Below the pieces are notes generated by a model. It worked only from the letters and a program-made list of their open reading frames with translations, searched no databases and was not told the DNA's origin. A stretch of DNA of 64,000 nt. Source: Streptomyces sp. TG1A-8. GTDB lineage: Bacteria; Actinomycetota; Actinomycetes; Streptomycetales; Streptomycetaceae. Numbering within the stretch: the first letter of the stretch is position 1; the number at the start of each line of letters is the position of its first letter. The stretch lies in assembly GCF_030499535.1 (NCBI RefSeq), contig NZ_JASTLB010000001.1:2418001-2482000 (forward strand), in the 5' to 3' direction. The translations under genes were made by a program, and so were the position numbers. Shown in pieces: positions 20,774-29,285 of the stretch.

Positions 20774-21169
20774 ATGCTTTCCCGCCTGTTTGCCCCCAAG
20801 GTCAAGGTCAGCGCGCACTGCGACCTGCCCTGCGGCGTGTACGACCCGGCCCAGGCCCGCATCGAGGCGGAGTCGGTGAAGGCCGTCCAGGAGAAGATGG
20901 CCGGCAACGACGACCCGCACTTCCAGACGCGTGCCACGGTCATCAAGGAGCAGCGCGCGGAGCTGGCCAAGCACCACGTGTCCGTGCTCTGGAGCGACTA
21001 CTTCAAGGCCCCGCACTTCGAGAAGTACCCGGAACTGCACCAGCTGGTCAACGACACCCTGAAGGCCCTCTCGGCCGCCAAGGCGTCCACCGACCCGGCC
21101 ACGGGCCAGAAGGCCCTGGACTACATCGCCCAGATCGACAAGATCTTCTGGGAGACCAAGAAGGCCTGA
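20774..21169 (+). CDS. sodN: Nickel-containing superoxide dismutase
   Basis: 131-residue precursor. A 14-residue leader (MLSRLFAPKVKVSA) precedes the nickel hook HCDLPCGVYDP, where His1, Cys2 and Cys6 of the mature chain bind nickel. The rest is the four-helix bundle of the hexameric enzyme. It dismutates superoxide in the cytoplasm. Start ATG at 20774 with GAGGAAGGA upstream. In S. coelicolor sodN is present when nickel is available, and its mRNA is silenced by an RNA from the sodF 3' end when nickel is low; the 5' end here could be such a target. Processing is by SodX, encoded divergently. Confidence 0.97.
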   Translation: MLSRLFAPKVKVSAHCDLPCGVYDPAQARIEAESVKAVQEKMAGNDDPHFQTRATVIKEQRAELAKHHVSVLWSDYFKAPHFEKYPELHQLVNDTLKALSAAKASTDPATGQKALDYIAQIDKIFWETKKA

Positions 21170-21303
21170 CGGTCTTCTCGTCGCCAGGGGCCCGCCGCGC
21201 TCGCCGGCCGGGCCCCTTCGTCGTGCCCGGGGGCCGCCACGGGGCGCCGGGGACCCTCCCGGACCACGGGGAGCGCGGGGCGGGCCCGTGCCAAGCTGGG
21301 GCG

Positions 21304-21702
21304 GTGACCCTGGAGGACCTGGTACGGCTGCGGCGGGTGCGCGACCGCATGGACCGCGAGTACGCCGAGCCGCTCGACATGACCGAGCTGGCCCGTGGCG
21401 CCCACATGTCGGTCGGCCACTTCCAGCGCAGCTTCCGCAAGGCGTTCGGGGAGACCCCGTACAGCTACCTGATGACCCGGCGCGTGGAGCGGGCCAAGGC
21501 GCTGCTGCGCCGCGGCGACCTCACCGTGACCGAGGTGTGCCTGGCCGTCGGCTGCACCTCCCTCGGCTCCTTCAGCTCCCGGTTCACCGAGCTGGTCGGG
21601 CAGACGCCGAGCGCCTACCGGACCGGCTCCCACGAGGCGAGCGCGGTGATCCCGTCCTGCGTGATCCGTGCCTTCACGCGCCCGCGCCGCCGGCCGTACT
21701 GA
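21304..21702 (+). CDS. AraC-family regulator (DNA-binding domain only)
   Basis: 132-residue protein that is almost wholly an AraC/XylS DNA-binding unit: a first helix-turn-helix (MTELARGAHMSVGHFQRSFRKAFGETPYSYLMTRR) and a second (TVTEVCLAVGCTSLGSFSSRFTELVGQTPSAYR). No ligand domain is present. The GTG at 21304 gives the compact form seen in homologs. The VOC gene follows after 45 bp on the same strand, a pairing common in Streptomyces in which the regulator controls the VOC gene. Confidence 0.88.
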   Translation: MTLEDLVRLRRVRDRMDREYAEPLDMTELARGAHMSVGHFQRSFRKAFGETPYSYLMTRRVERAKALLRRGDLTVTEVCLAVGCTSLGSFSSRFTELVGQTPSAYRTGSHEASAVIPSCVIRAFTRPRRRPY

Positions 21703-21747
21703 GCGGGTTCCCGCGCCGGGCGCCACGGGTGCGCCTAGCGTGCTCCC

Positions 21748-22164
21748 ATGGACGTGAAACTAGCGCAGTGCTTCATCGCCGTGGACGACCACGACAAGGC
21801 GCTCGCCTTCTACCGTGACGTGCTCGGCCTCGAAGTCCGCAACGACGTGGGCTTCGAGGGGATGCGGTGGGTGACCGTCGGCTCGCCGCTGCAGCCGGAC
21901 GTGGAGATCGTGCTGGAGCCGCCCGGCGCCAGTCCGGACGCCTCCCCGGCCGACCGGCAGGCGACGGCCGAGCTGCTCGCCAAGGGGATGCTGAGGGGGG
22001 TCATCTTCACCACCGCCGACTGCGACGCTCTGTTCGAGCGGGTGCGGGAGTCCGGCGGCGAGGTGCTCCAGGAGCCGACGGACCAGCCGTACGGGGTGCG
22101 CGACTGCGCGTTCCGGGACCCGGCCGGCAACATGCTGCGGTTCATCGAGCGGCCCGCGGTCTGA
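21748..22164 (+). CDS. VOC-family (glyoxalase/bleomycin resistance-like) protein
   Basis: 138-residue vicinal-oxygen-chelate protein with two beta-alpha-beta-beta-beta halves (QCFIAVDDHDKALAFYRDVLG; GVIFTTADCDALFERVRESGG) and the terminal metal-ligand Glu region (DPAGNMLRFIERP). Probably a dimeric metal-dependent enzyme or binding protein; the substrate is unknown. ATG at 21748, probably co-transcribed with the AraC gene. Confidence 0.88.
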   Translation: MDVKLAQCFIAVDDHDKALAFYRDVLGLEVRNDVGFEGMRWVTVGSPLQPDVEIVLEPPGASPDASPADRQATAELLAKGMLRGVIFTTADCDALFERVRESGGEVLQEPTDQPYGVRDCAFRDPAGNMLRFIERPAV

Positions 22165-22335
22165 CCCGCGCGGGGCGGACCCCGCCGGGTCCGCCGGTGG
22201 CCGCCCGCCTCGGTGGCCGTCCGCCGGGCGCACGCCTGCACCGACCCGGCGCCGCTGACCGCCCGGCCGGCCGGGCTGCGGGACCCGGCGGCCCCGGCGG
22301 ACCGGCGGCGCGGGCGGCGCGGGCGGCCGGCCGCG

Positions 22336-22668
22336 TCATCCCCAGGGCTCCACGTCCACCACGGCCTCGACCGGCACGGGACCGTAGACGTGCGGGAACT
22401 CCTCGCCGTCCGGTGGCACCGCCTCGTACTTCACCGGCACACCGAGCCGGGCGGGGTCCACGACGAGCACCACCAGCTCGTCCGGACCCTCGTGGTCGCC
22501 GTACAGGAAGGCGGCCACGCGCGGGAGCTGCTCACGGGTGGAGAAGTGGACGAAGCCCACGTCCCGCAGGGTGCGGCCACGGGTCGACCTCTCGTAGGTG
22601 CCGCGCCGGCGGGCGGCTTCCCACAGGGAACGCTCGGTGATGTGGAGGATGTACGGGAGTTTCGGCAT
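22336..22668 (-). CDS. DUF952 family protein
   Basis: 110 residues with the hallmark DUF952 segments ILHITERSLWEAA, GFVHFSTREQLPRVAAFLYG and LVVLVVDPARL, and a C-terminal FPHVYGPVPVEAVV. The fold resembles ADP-ribosyltransferase-like proteins, but no biochemical activity is established. Start ATG at 22668. It is a single gene; its upstream neighbour on the same strand is a zinc-ribbon remnant. Confidence 0.88.
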   Translation of the reverse strand: MPKLPYILHITERSLWEAARRRGTYERSTRGRTLRDVGFVHFSTREQLPRVAAFLYGDHEGPDELVVLVVDPARLGVPVKYEAVPPDGEEFPHVYGPVPVEAVVDVEPWG

Positions 22669-22696
22669 GCGGCCACGTTAGGGCTTCGCGGCGGAG

Positions 22697-22926
22697 TCAC
22701 CGGGCCGCGGGGGCGCCTCCCGGCCGGCCGCGTCCGGTGGCTTCCGCGGGCGCGGTGGCTCCGGTGGGCCCGCCGGGCTCCGTGCCCTTGCGGTGGGCCG
22801 CGCAGTCGGGGTTGCGGCACGGACCGGGGCGCCGCACCGGCACCCGGGCGCCCAGTGTCCTGTGCCGCACGACGACCAGGTCGACGGACTGTCCGCAGAC
22901 GGGACAGGCGTGTTTCTCGCTGCCCG
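22697..22926 (-). pseudogene. Zinc-ribbon protein without a recognisable start codon
   Basis: The minus strand encodes EKHACPVCGQSVDLVVVRHR, then GPCRNPDCAAHRKG, ending at a TGA at 22697. This is a CPxC...CxxxxC zinc ribbon like that of a small conserved Streptomyces protein. No ATG, GTG or TTG exists in frame between the upstream stop (near 23070) and the first Cys; the first possible GTG lies after CPVC and would lose half of the metal site. The start codon may have been lost by mutation, a sequencing error may be present, or a rare start may be used. Codon bias is normal, so loss is recent if real. Confidence 0.5.
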
Positions 22927-23006
22927 TGTCCCCAGGGCAGGGCGGCCGGGGACGCGGCGCTCCCCGCGCCGGGACGTGCGCTCCGGGTGTCCGTGCGCAC
23001 GGTGTG

Positions 23007-23101
23007 CGGGCCCCGCCCAGGGTGGGGTGCGCGGGGCCCGCCGGGCCGGAGCCACCGGTGGCCGTGCGGGGTCAGGAACCGCACGTCCCCGGTGGCTCCG
23101 G
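23007..23101. terminator. Two hairpins downstream of the polyprenyl synthase gene
   Basis: Hairpin one: 10-bp arms CGGGCCCCGC (23007-23016) and GCGGGGCCCG (23031-23040). Hairpin two: 13-bp arms at 23046-23058 and 23089-23101 with a second inner stem (GTGCGG 23064-23069 with CCGCAC 23079-23084). Both follow the encapsulin operon end at 23145 and precede the zinc-ribbon remnant. Confidence 0.6.
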
Positions 23102-23144
23102 GGTCCTTCGCCGGCCGCCGGGCCCGGCAGCCCGCCCGGCCGCC

Positions 23145-24311
23145 TCAGCCGCTGCGCCGGGTCACGAACTCGGCCAGGGCCAGCAGCCCGCCCGCCGTCT
23201 CCGGGGCGGGCACGGCCCGGGCCAGCTCCTGCACCGCCCGGGCCATCCGGTCGGCCGCCTCGGCCTGAGCCCAGTCCCGGCCGCCCGCCCGCTCCACGGC
23301 CAGCGCCGTCCGTGCGATCTCCTCGCCGTCGCCGTCCTCCCCGGCCTCGTACGGCCTGCCGTACAGCGCGGCGAGTTCGGCCGCCGCCGGGGTGCCGGAG
23401 GTGAGGGCCGCCACCACCGGCAGGGACTTCTTGCGGACCGCCAGATCCGCCCCGACCGGTTTCCCGGTGAGTCGCGGATCGCCCCATATGCCGATCACGT
23501 CGTCGATCAGCTGGAAGGCGAGCCCGGCCTGGCGGCCGAAGCCGTCCAGTGCCGCCACGACCTCGTCACCTGCGCCCGCGTACATCCCCCCGACGGCGCA
23601 GGCGCAGCCCAGCAGCGCGCCCGTCTTCGCCTCGGCCATGGTGAGCACCTCGGCGAGGGCGACGTCCTCGGGAGCGCGCCGTTCCAGGGCCGTGTCGGTG
23701 TGCTGCCCGGCGCACAGCTCGATGACGCAGCCCGTGAGCCGGGCGGCGGCCGCCGCCGCGGCCGCGTGGGCGTCCTCGGCGAGCAGTCGCAGGGCCAGTG
23801 CCTGCAGGGCGTCCCCGGCGAGGATCGCGTCGGAGACGCCGAACACACTCCACGCCGTGGGCCGGTGGCGGCGGGTGGTGTCCCGGTCCATCACGTCGTC
23901 GTGCAGCAACGTGAAGTTGTGGACGAGTTCGACCGCCACCGCCGCGCGGACGGCCGCCGCCCTGGCGCGCGGGCCGCCGAGGGCACCGGCCGCGGCGAGG
24001 ACGAGCGCGGGCCTGATCGCCTTGCCCGCGTTCCCCGTCGCCGGGGTGCCGTCGGCGTGCTCCCAGCCGAAGTGGTAGCGCGCGATCCGGCGCATCGGGC
24101 CGGGCAGCGACGCGACGGCCGCCCGCAGTTCCGGGTCGACCAGGGCCCGGGTCCGCTCCAGCAGGGCCGCCGCCTCCGACCCGTCGAGCGGGCCGGGCCC
24201 GGCGTCCCCCGCGAACTCGCGCGGTCCCCGCGGTGCGGGCCGCCGTCCCGGACCGGCGGACCGCGCGGCCACGGGTGGGCACCGGTCGGTCCCCGTCACG
24301 GAATCGGCCAT
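23145..24311 (-). CDS. Polyprenyl diphosphate synthase, probable encapsulin cargo
   Basis: 388-residue all-helical prenyl synthase that should condense isopentenyl diphosphate with allylic diphosphates (product perhaps geranylgeranyl diphosphate; length not certain). The first Asp-rich motif is DDVMD (138-142) and the second is DDVIG near 270-274. Residues 1-45 are a Pro/Gly/Ala/Arg-rich disordered extension absent from housekeeping synthases; such tails direct cargo into family 2 encapsulins. ATG at 24311 behind GGGGGAG, 73 bp after the shell gene on the same strand, so probably one operon. No terpene cyclase lies nearby. Confidence 0.88.
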   Translation of the reverse strand: MADSVTGTDRCPPVAARSAGPGRRPAPRGPREFAGDAGPGPLDGSEAAALLERTRALVDPELRAAVASLPGPMRRIARYHFGWEHADGTPATGNAGKAIRPALVLAAAGALGGPRARAAAVRAAVAVELVHNFTLLHDDVMDRDTTRRHRPTAWSVFGVSDAILAGDALQALALRLLAEDAHAAAAAAAARLTGCVIELCAGQHTDTALERRAPEDVALAEVLTMAEAKTGALLGCACAVGGMYAGAGDEVVAALDGFGRQAGLAFQLIDDVIGIWGDPRLTGKPVGADLAVRKKSLPVVAALTSGTPAAAELAALYGRPYEAGEDGDGEEIARTALAVERAGGRDWAQAEAADRMARAVQELARAVPAPETAGGLLALAEFVTRRSG

Positions 24312-24384
24312 GTCTCCCCCTCACCGGTCCCGGAGGATCTACCCGCCCCGGCGGGCGGGAACACGGCCGTCACGCGCGGAGAGG

Positions 24385-25791
24385 TCACTTCCACCGTCCG
24401 ATCTCGACGTTCTCCAGCACACCGAGCGCGTCGGGCACCAGGACGGCCGCCGAGTAGTAGGCCGTGACCAGGTACTTGATGACGGCCTGTTCGTTGATGC
24501 CCATGAAGCGGACGGACAGGCTCGGTTCGATCTCGTCCGGGATGCCGGACTGCCGCAGGCCGATGACGCCCTGGTCCGCCTCGCCGGTACGCAGGGCGAT
24601 GACGGAAGTCGTCCGGGCCTCGGTGACCGGGATCTTGTTGCACGGGTAGATCGGCACACCGCGCCAGGTGGGGATGCGGTTGCCGCCGATGTCGATGGTC
24701 TCCGGCACCAGTCCGCGCTTGTTCAGCTCGCGTCCGAACGCGGCGATCGCGCGGGGGTGGGCGAGGAAGAGCTTGGTGCCGCGCCGGCGGCTGAGCAGTT
24801 CGTCCATGTCGTCCGGGCCGGGCACGCCGTCGTGCGGCTGGATCCGCTGGTCGTACTCGCAGTTGTGCAGCAGACCGAAGTCGCGGTTGTTGACCAGCTC
24901 GTGCTCCTGGCGTTCCTTCAGCGCCTCCACGGTGAGCCGCAGTTGCTGCTCGGTCTGGTTCATCGGCTGGTTGTACAGGTCGGCCACGCGTGTGTGGATG
25001 CGCAGCACGGTCTGGGCGATGCTCAGTTCGTACTCGCGCGGCCGGGCCTCGTAGTCGACGAAGGTGTGCGGGATGTCCGGCTCGCCGGAGTGGCCGGCCG
25101 CCAGCTCGACCGCCTTCTCGCCGTACTTGTTGGTCCGCTGCTCCGGGATCGAGCGCAGCCGCTCCAGGTGTTCGCGCAGTGAGTCGGAGCGCTCGGCGAC
25201 CTGCTGGAAGTCCTGGCGGCCGAGGACCAGTACCGTGCACGCGGTGTCGGCGCGGGCGGTGTACTCCCAGATGGCGTCCGGGTCCAGCAGCGCCTGGTCG
25301 CCGAAGTAGGCGCCGTCGGCGAGGACGCCGAGGACCGCGTCGTCGCCGTACGGGCCGGTGCCGACCTTCTCGACCCTGCCGTGCGCGAGGAGGTACACCT
25401 CGTCGGCCTGGCCCCCGAAGGAGGCGATCACCTCGCCGGGGGCGAAGTCCCGCTGACGGCAGCGCCGGGCCAGCTCGGCGAGCACCCCGTCGTCCTCGTA
25501 CGACCGCAGCACGGGCAGTTCGCCCAGTTCGGCCGGGATGACCTCCACCTGGTCCCCGGTCTTCACGAAGGTGACCCGGCCGTCGCCGACGGCGTACGTC
25601 AGCCGCCGGTTCACCCGGTACGTGCCGCCGTGCACGTCCACCCAGGGCAGGGTGCGCAGCAGCCAGCGGGAGCTGATCTCCTGCATCTGCGGCGCCGACT
25701 TGGTCGTGGTGGCCAGGTTCCGCGCTGCCGCCGTGCCGAGGGACTGCTGCGGCTTGCCCTGATCCGTGCGGACCTCTTCGCCTAACGACAT
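24385..25791 (-). CDS. eshA: Family 2B encapsulin shell protein with cyclic-nucleotide-binding domain (EshA-like)
   Basis: 468 residues. An HK97-type capsid fold (N-terminal arm to about 45, then [24 protein letters not shown]-terminal part with [40 protein letters not shown] and SARF-like [24 protein letters not shown]) is interrupted by a cNMP-binding domain at about residues 93-212 ([24 protein letters not shown], then FGDQALL). This is the architecture of family 2B encapsulins; S. griseus EshA has about the same length. The ATG at 25791 with GGGAGGG 10 bp upstream is preferred to longer frames. It should self-assemble into a protein nanocompartment enclosing the synthase encoded next. Automated annotation often mislabels it a Crp/Fnr regulator; no DNA-binding domain is present. 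Confidence 0.93.
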   Translation of the reverse strand: MSLGEEVRTDQGKPQQSLGTAAARNLATTTKSAPQMQEISSRWLLRTLPWVDVHGGTYRVNRRLTYAVGDGRVTFVKTGDQVEVIPAELGELPVLRSYEDDGVLAELARRCRQRDFAPGEVIASFGGQADEVYLLAHGRVEKVGTGPYGDDAVLGVLADGAYFGDQALLDPDAIWEYTARADTACTVLVLGRQDFQQVAERSDSLREHLERLRSIPEQRTNKYGEKAVELAAGHSGEPDIPHTFVDYEARPREYELSIAQTVLRIHTRVADLYNQPMNQTEQQLRLTVEALKERQEHELVNNRDFGLLHNCEYDQRIQPHDGVPGPDDMDELLSRRRGTKLFLAHPRAIAAFGRELNKRGLVPETIDIGGNRIPTWRGVPIYPCNKIPVTEARTTSVIALRTGEADQGVIGLRQSGIPDEIEPSLSVRFMGINEQAVIKYLVTAYYSAAVLVPDALGVLENVEIGRWK

Positions 25792-26086
25792 AAAAGAATG
25801 CCCTCCCATGTATGCCCGGCGCCGAAGCGCGCCGGGCACCGCTCTCGTGCACGAGCGTTCCATCACGGTGCATGTGTGCGCCATTACCCGAAAGAGGGGG
25901 GTTGGATCATCGCACGACTGGGCAGACAGAGGGACCCGCGTCCCCGGCGCCGCCGGGTGTGCGTCCTGGCCGGATCGGCTCGCACGGCGTGCGAACGAGG
26001 TAGTCCGTGACGTCCGGTTTCGGTAGAAGCAGGCCTACGGGAGGGCCGCGACCGGCGGCGCTCGGACACGGCACGAAGGAGGGGTC

Positions 26087-26680
26087 ATGGCCCCACCCAT
26101 GTCCGCGAGCGGGTTCCTGCAGGCGCTGCGTGCGGAGGGCGTCACGGTCGTCGAGGTGGGCGACTGGCGGAACCACAACCGCAACCACAAGGGGCCGTGG
26201 GGTCCCGTCCACGGCGTGATGATCCACCACACGGTGACCCGGGGCGGCGCGCGCACGGTGGAGCTGTGCCGCGACGGCCACGCGGACCTGCCGGGCCCGT
26301 TGTGCCACGGCGTGATCACCAAGGACGGCCGGGTGCACCTGGTCGGCTACGGCCGCACCAACCACGCCGGCTCCGGCGACGACGAGGTGCTGCGCGCGGT
26401 GATCGCCGAGCGGGGGCTGCCGCCGGACAACGAGGCGAACACCGACGGCAACCGGCACTTCTACGGCTTCGAGTGCGAGAACCTGGGCGACGGCGAGGAC
26501 CCCTGGCCGCAGGTGCAGTTGCAGGCGGTCGAGCGGGCCGCCGCAGCCGTCTGCCGCCACCACGGCTGGACCCAGCGGTCGGTCGTCGGCCACCTCGAGT
26601 GGCAGCCGGGCAAGGTGGACCCGCGCGGGTTCTCGATGGCGTGGCTGCGCGAGCGGGTCGAGGAGCGGCTGAAGGGGTAG
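26087..26680 (+). CDS. N-acetylmuramoyl-L-alanine amidase (PGRP/amidase_2 fold)
   Basis: 197-residue zinc amidase predicted to cut the bond between MurNAc and the peptide stem. Zinc ligands are readable as the His of MIHHTVT near residue 47 and the His of VVGHLEWQPGKVDPRGF, with Asp/Lys of the final motif completing the site. No signal peptide, membrane span or wall-binding repeat was found, so export is unclear; phage endolysins and intracellular recycling amidases share this trait. ATG at 26087 follows GAAGGAGGGG; an ATG 12 bp later is possible. It is divergent from the encapsulin operon. Confidence 0.85.
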   Translation: MAPPMSASGFLQALRAEGVTVVEVGDWRNHNRNHKGPWGPVHGVMIHHTVTRGGARTVELCRDGHADLPGPLCHGVITKDGRVHLVGYGRTNHAGSGDDEVLRAVIAERGLPPDNEANTDGNRHFYGFECENLGDGEDPWPQVQLQAVERAAAAVCRHHGWTQRSVVGHLEWQPGKVDPRGFSMAWLRERVEERLKG

Positions 26681-26711
26681 CCGTGCCCCGGCTCCGCGCG
26701 ACAATGACCGG

Positions 26712-27647
26712 GTGACCAGCCCCGACCCGCTCGCCCCGCGCCTGCCGTCCCCCGTGGAGGAGGTGCGGGACGAGCGTTTCGCCCGGCACGGGCTGCGCCT
26801 GCTGCTCAAGCGGGACGACCTGATCCACCCGGAGCTGATCGGCAACAAGTGGCGCAAGCTGGTGCCCAACATCGAGGCGGCGCGGGGCCGGGCGCTGGTG
26901 ACCTTCGGCGGGGCCTACTCCAACCACCTGCGGGCCACGGCCGCGGCGGGCCGCCTGCTCGGACTGGCGACCACCGGGGTGGTCCGCGGCGACGAGCTGG
27001 CCGGCCGGCCCCTGAACCCGTCCCTGGCCCGGTGCGCGGCCGACGGCATGCGGCTGCACTTCGTCGACCGGTCGGCCTACCGGCGCAAGACCGAGCCGGA
27101 GGTCCTGGCCGGGATCCTGCGGGCGGCCGGGGCCGAGGAGGCGTACGTCGTCCCCGAGGGCGGCAGCAACGCGGAGGCCGTGCGCGGGTGCCGGGCGCTC
27201 GGCGAGGAGCTGCGCGGGCGGGCCGACGTGGTCGCGGTGGCCTGCGGCACCGGCGGCACGCTCGCCGGACTCGCCGCCGGGCTGGGCGCCGGCGGGCGCG
27301 CGCTCGGGGTACCGGTGCTCAAGGGGGACTTCCTGGCCGCCGAGGTACGGGCGCTGCAGGAGCGGGCCTTCGGCGGCCGCCGCGGCACCTGGTCCCTGGA
27401 CGGCCGCTTCCACTTCGGCGGGTACGCGCGCACCCCACCCGCGCTGGAAGCCTTCGCCGAGGACTTCGAGCAGCGCCACGGGCTTCCCGTGGAGCGTCTG
27501 TACGTCGCCAAGATGCTGCACGCACTCCTGACCCTGGCCGGGGAGGGCGCCTTCGCGCGCGGGACGACGCTGGCCGCGGTCGTCACCGGCCGGCCCTTCC
27601 CCCCACCGCGGCCCCCGGCCGGAAGCGGTCAGCCGGCCTCCCGGTAG
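26712..27647 (+). CDS. 1-aminocyclopropane-1-carboxylate deaminase / D-cysteine desulfhydrase-like PLP enzyme
   Basis: 311 residues, fold type II PLP enzyme. The PLP lysine lies in LIGNKWRKLVPNI (near residue 46), the phosphate loop in ACGTGGTLAGLAAG, and the substrate loop in TFGGAYSNHLRATAAAGRLLG. It probably deaminates or desulfhydrates small amino acids; ACC deaminase and D-cysteine desulfhydrase cannot be told apart here. Start GTG at 26712. Its last 19 bp overlap the convergent antiporter gene. Confidence 0.87.
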   Translation: MTSPDPLAPRLPSPVEEVRDERFARHGLRLLLKRDDLIHPELIGNKWRKLVPNIEAARGRALVTFGGAYSNHLRATAAAGRLLGLATTGVVRGDELAGRPLNPSLARCAADGMRLHFVDRSAYRRKTEPEVLAGILRAAGAEEAYVVPEGGSNAEAVRGCRALGEELRGRADVVAVACGTGGTLAGLAAGLGAGGRALGVPVLKGDFLAAEVRALQERAFGGRRGTWSLDGRFHFGGYARTPPALEAFAEDFEQRHGLPVERLYVAKMLHALLTLAGEGAFARGTTLAAVVTGRPFPPPRPPAGSGQPASR

Positions 27648-29224
27648 GCGGCGGCCTCCTCCAGGTCGAGCCGGCGCAGCAGTGCGCGGAGCATCTCGTC
27701 GTCGATGTAGCGGTGGTCGCGGAGCATGACGAAGACCTCGCGTTCGGCGCCGATCATCTCGCGGGACAGGCGGCGGTAGGTCTCGTCCACGGACTCGCCG
27801 GTGACCGGGTTGACCTGGCCGAGGCGTTCCCACACGGCGTTGCGGCGGCGCTCCAGGACCGAGCGCAGGCGGTCGGCGAGCGGCGGGGGCAGGGTGTTGC
27901 GCTCGTCGGTGAGGAGTTCGCCCAGCCGGCTCTCGGCGGCGCGGGAGGCCTGGGCCTGGGCGTTGGCCTCGGCGAGGGTCTGGGCCTGCCGGTCGCGGCC
28001 GGGGAACCTCAGCAGGCGGATGAGCGGGGGCAGGCTCAGGCCCTGCGTGACCAGTGTGCCGATGACGGTGGTGAAGGTCAGGAAGAGGATCAGGGTGCGC
28101 TGCGGGAAGGGGCCGCCGCCGTGCACGGTGAGCGGAACGGAGAAGGCGATGGCGAGGGACACCACCCCCCGCATGCCGGCCCAGCCGGTGACCAGGGCGC
28201 CCCGCCAGGTCGGGTTCTCCTCGCGCGCGCGGATGCGCGCCGACAGCAGGCGGGGCAGGAAGGTCGCCGGGAAGACCCAGACGAACCGGGTGAGGACGAC
28301 GACCAGGAAGAGCACGACGGCGTACCAGGCGGCCACGAGGCCCTCGTACTGCCCGAGCCCCTTGAGGACGACCGGCAGCTGGAGGCCGATCAGCGCGAAG
28401 ACCGCGGACTCCAGGACGAAGGCGACCATCTTCCAGACCGCCTCCTCCTGGAGCCGGGTGGCGAAGTCGACCTCCCACGCGCGGTGGCCGAGGTAGAGGG
28501 CGACGACCACGACGGCGAGGACCCCGGAGGCGTGCACCTGCTCGGCGACGCCGTAGGCGACGAACGGGATGAGCAGGGAGAGGGTGTTCTGCAGCAGGGG
28601 TTCTCGCAGGTGCGTGCGCAGCCAGTGCAGGGGTGCCATGAGGACGAGGCCGATGCCGACGCCGCCGACGGCGGCGAGCAGGAACTCGCCGATGCCGCCC
28701 GCCCAGGTCGCGCCCTCGCCGACGGCCGCGGCCAGGGCGACCTTGTAGGCGGTGATCGCGGTGGCGTCGTTCAGGAGGGACTCGCCCTGCAGGATGGTGG
28801 TGATCCGGGACGGCAGGCCGACCCGGCGCGCGACCGCCGTGGCGGCCACCGCGTCCGGCGGCGCCACCACCGCGCCCAGTACGAGCGCGGCGGTCAGCGG
28901 CATGCCGGGGACGATCAGGTAGGCGGCCCAGCCGACCGCGACGGTCGCGAAGAGCACGTAGCCCACCGACAGCAGCGCCACCGGTCTGAGCTGGGCCCGC
29001 AGGTCGAGGTAGGAGCTGTCGGCGGCGGAGGTGTACAGCAGCGGCGGCAGCAGCAGCGGCAGGACGACCTCGGGGTCGAGGGTGTAGTCCGGCACTCCGG
29101 GGAGGGCGGAGACCGCGAGGCCGGCCGCGACCAGCAGCAGGGGCGCCGGCACCGGCGTGCGCCGGGCCGCCGCGGCGATGGCGGCGCTCGCCGCCACCAG
29201 CAACAGCAGCGGCATCACGTCCAT
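27629..29224 (-). CDS. Na+/H+ antiporter, CPA1 family
   Basis: 531-residue membrane exchanger with about 12 hydrophobic spans in the first 410 residues. The ion-binding region of CPA1 proteins is visible as VVAPPDAVAATAVARR and GESLLNDATAITAYK (the ND pair), and the conserved GMRGVVSLAIAFSVPL helix is present. The C-terminal 120 residues are a charged cytoplasmic tail with predicted helices, probably regulatory. Start ATG at 29224. Likely exports Na+ for pH or salt homeostasis; direction and ion are inferred from family. Confidence 0.9.
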   Translation of the reverse strand: MDVMPLLLLVAASAAIAAAARRTPVPAPLLLVAAGLAVSALPGVPDYTLDPEVVLPLLLPPLLYTSAADSSYLDLRAQLRPVALLSVGYVLFATVAVGWAAYLIVPGMPLTAALVLGAVVAPPDAVAATAVARRVGLPSRITTILQGESLLNDATAITAYKVALAAAVGEGATWAGGIGEFLLAAVGGVGIGLVLMAPLHWLRTHLREPLLQNTLSLLIPFVAYGVAEQVHASGVLAVVVVALYLGHRAWEVDFATRLQEEAVWKMVAFVLESAVFALIGLQLPVVLKGLGQYEGLVAAWYAVVLFLVVVLTRFVWVFPATFLPRLLSARIRAREENPTWRGALVTGWAGMRGVVSLAIAFSVPLTVHGGGPFPQRTLILFLTFTTVIGTLVTQGLSLPPLIRLLRFPGRDRQAQTLAEANAQAQASRAAESRLGELLTDERNTLPPPLADRLRSVLERRRNAVWERLGQVNPVTGESVDETYRRLSREMIGAEREVFVMLRDHRYIDDEMLRALLRRLDLEEAAAYREAG

Positions 29225-29285
29225 GGTCCTCGCCCACCCTCGGTTTCCTCGCGGTCACCCGCGCGGCCGTCGTAACCTGGCCATC

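Noticed and set aside
24385..25791. Crp/Fnr transcription factor
   Set aside because: The cNMP domain is real but no helix-turn-helix follows; the remaining 350 residues are a capsid fold.
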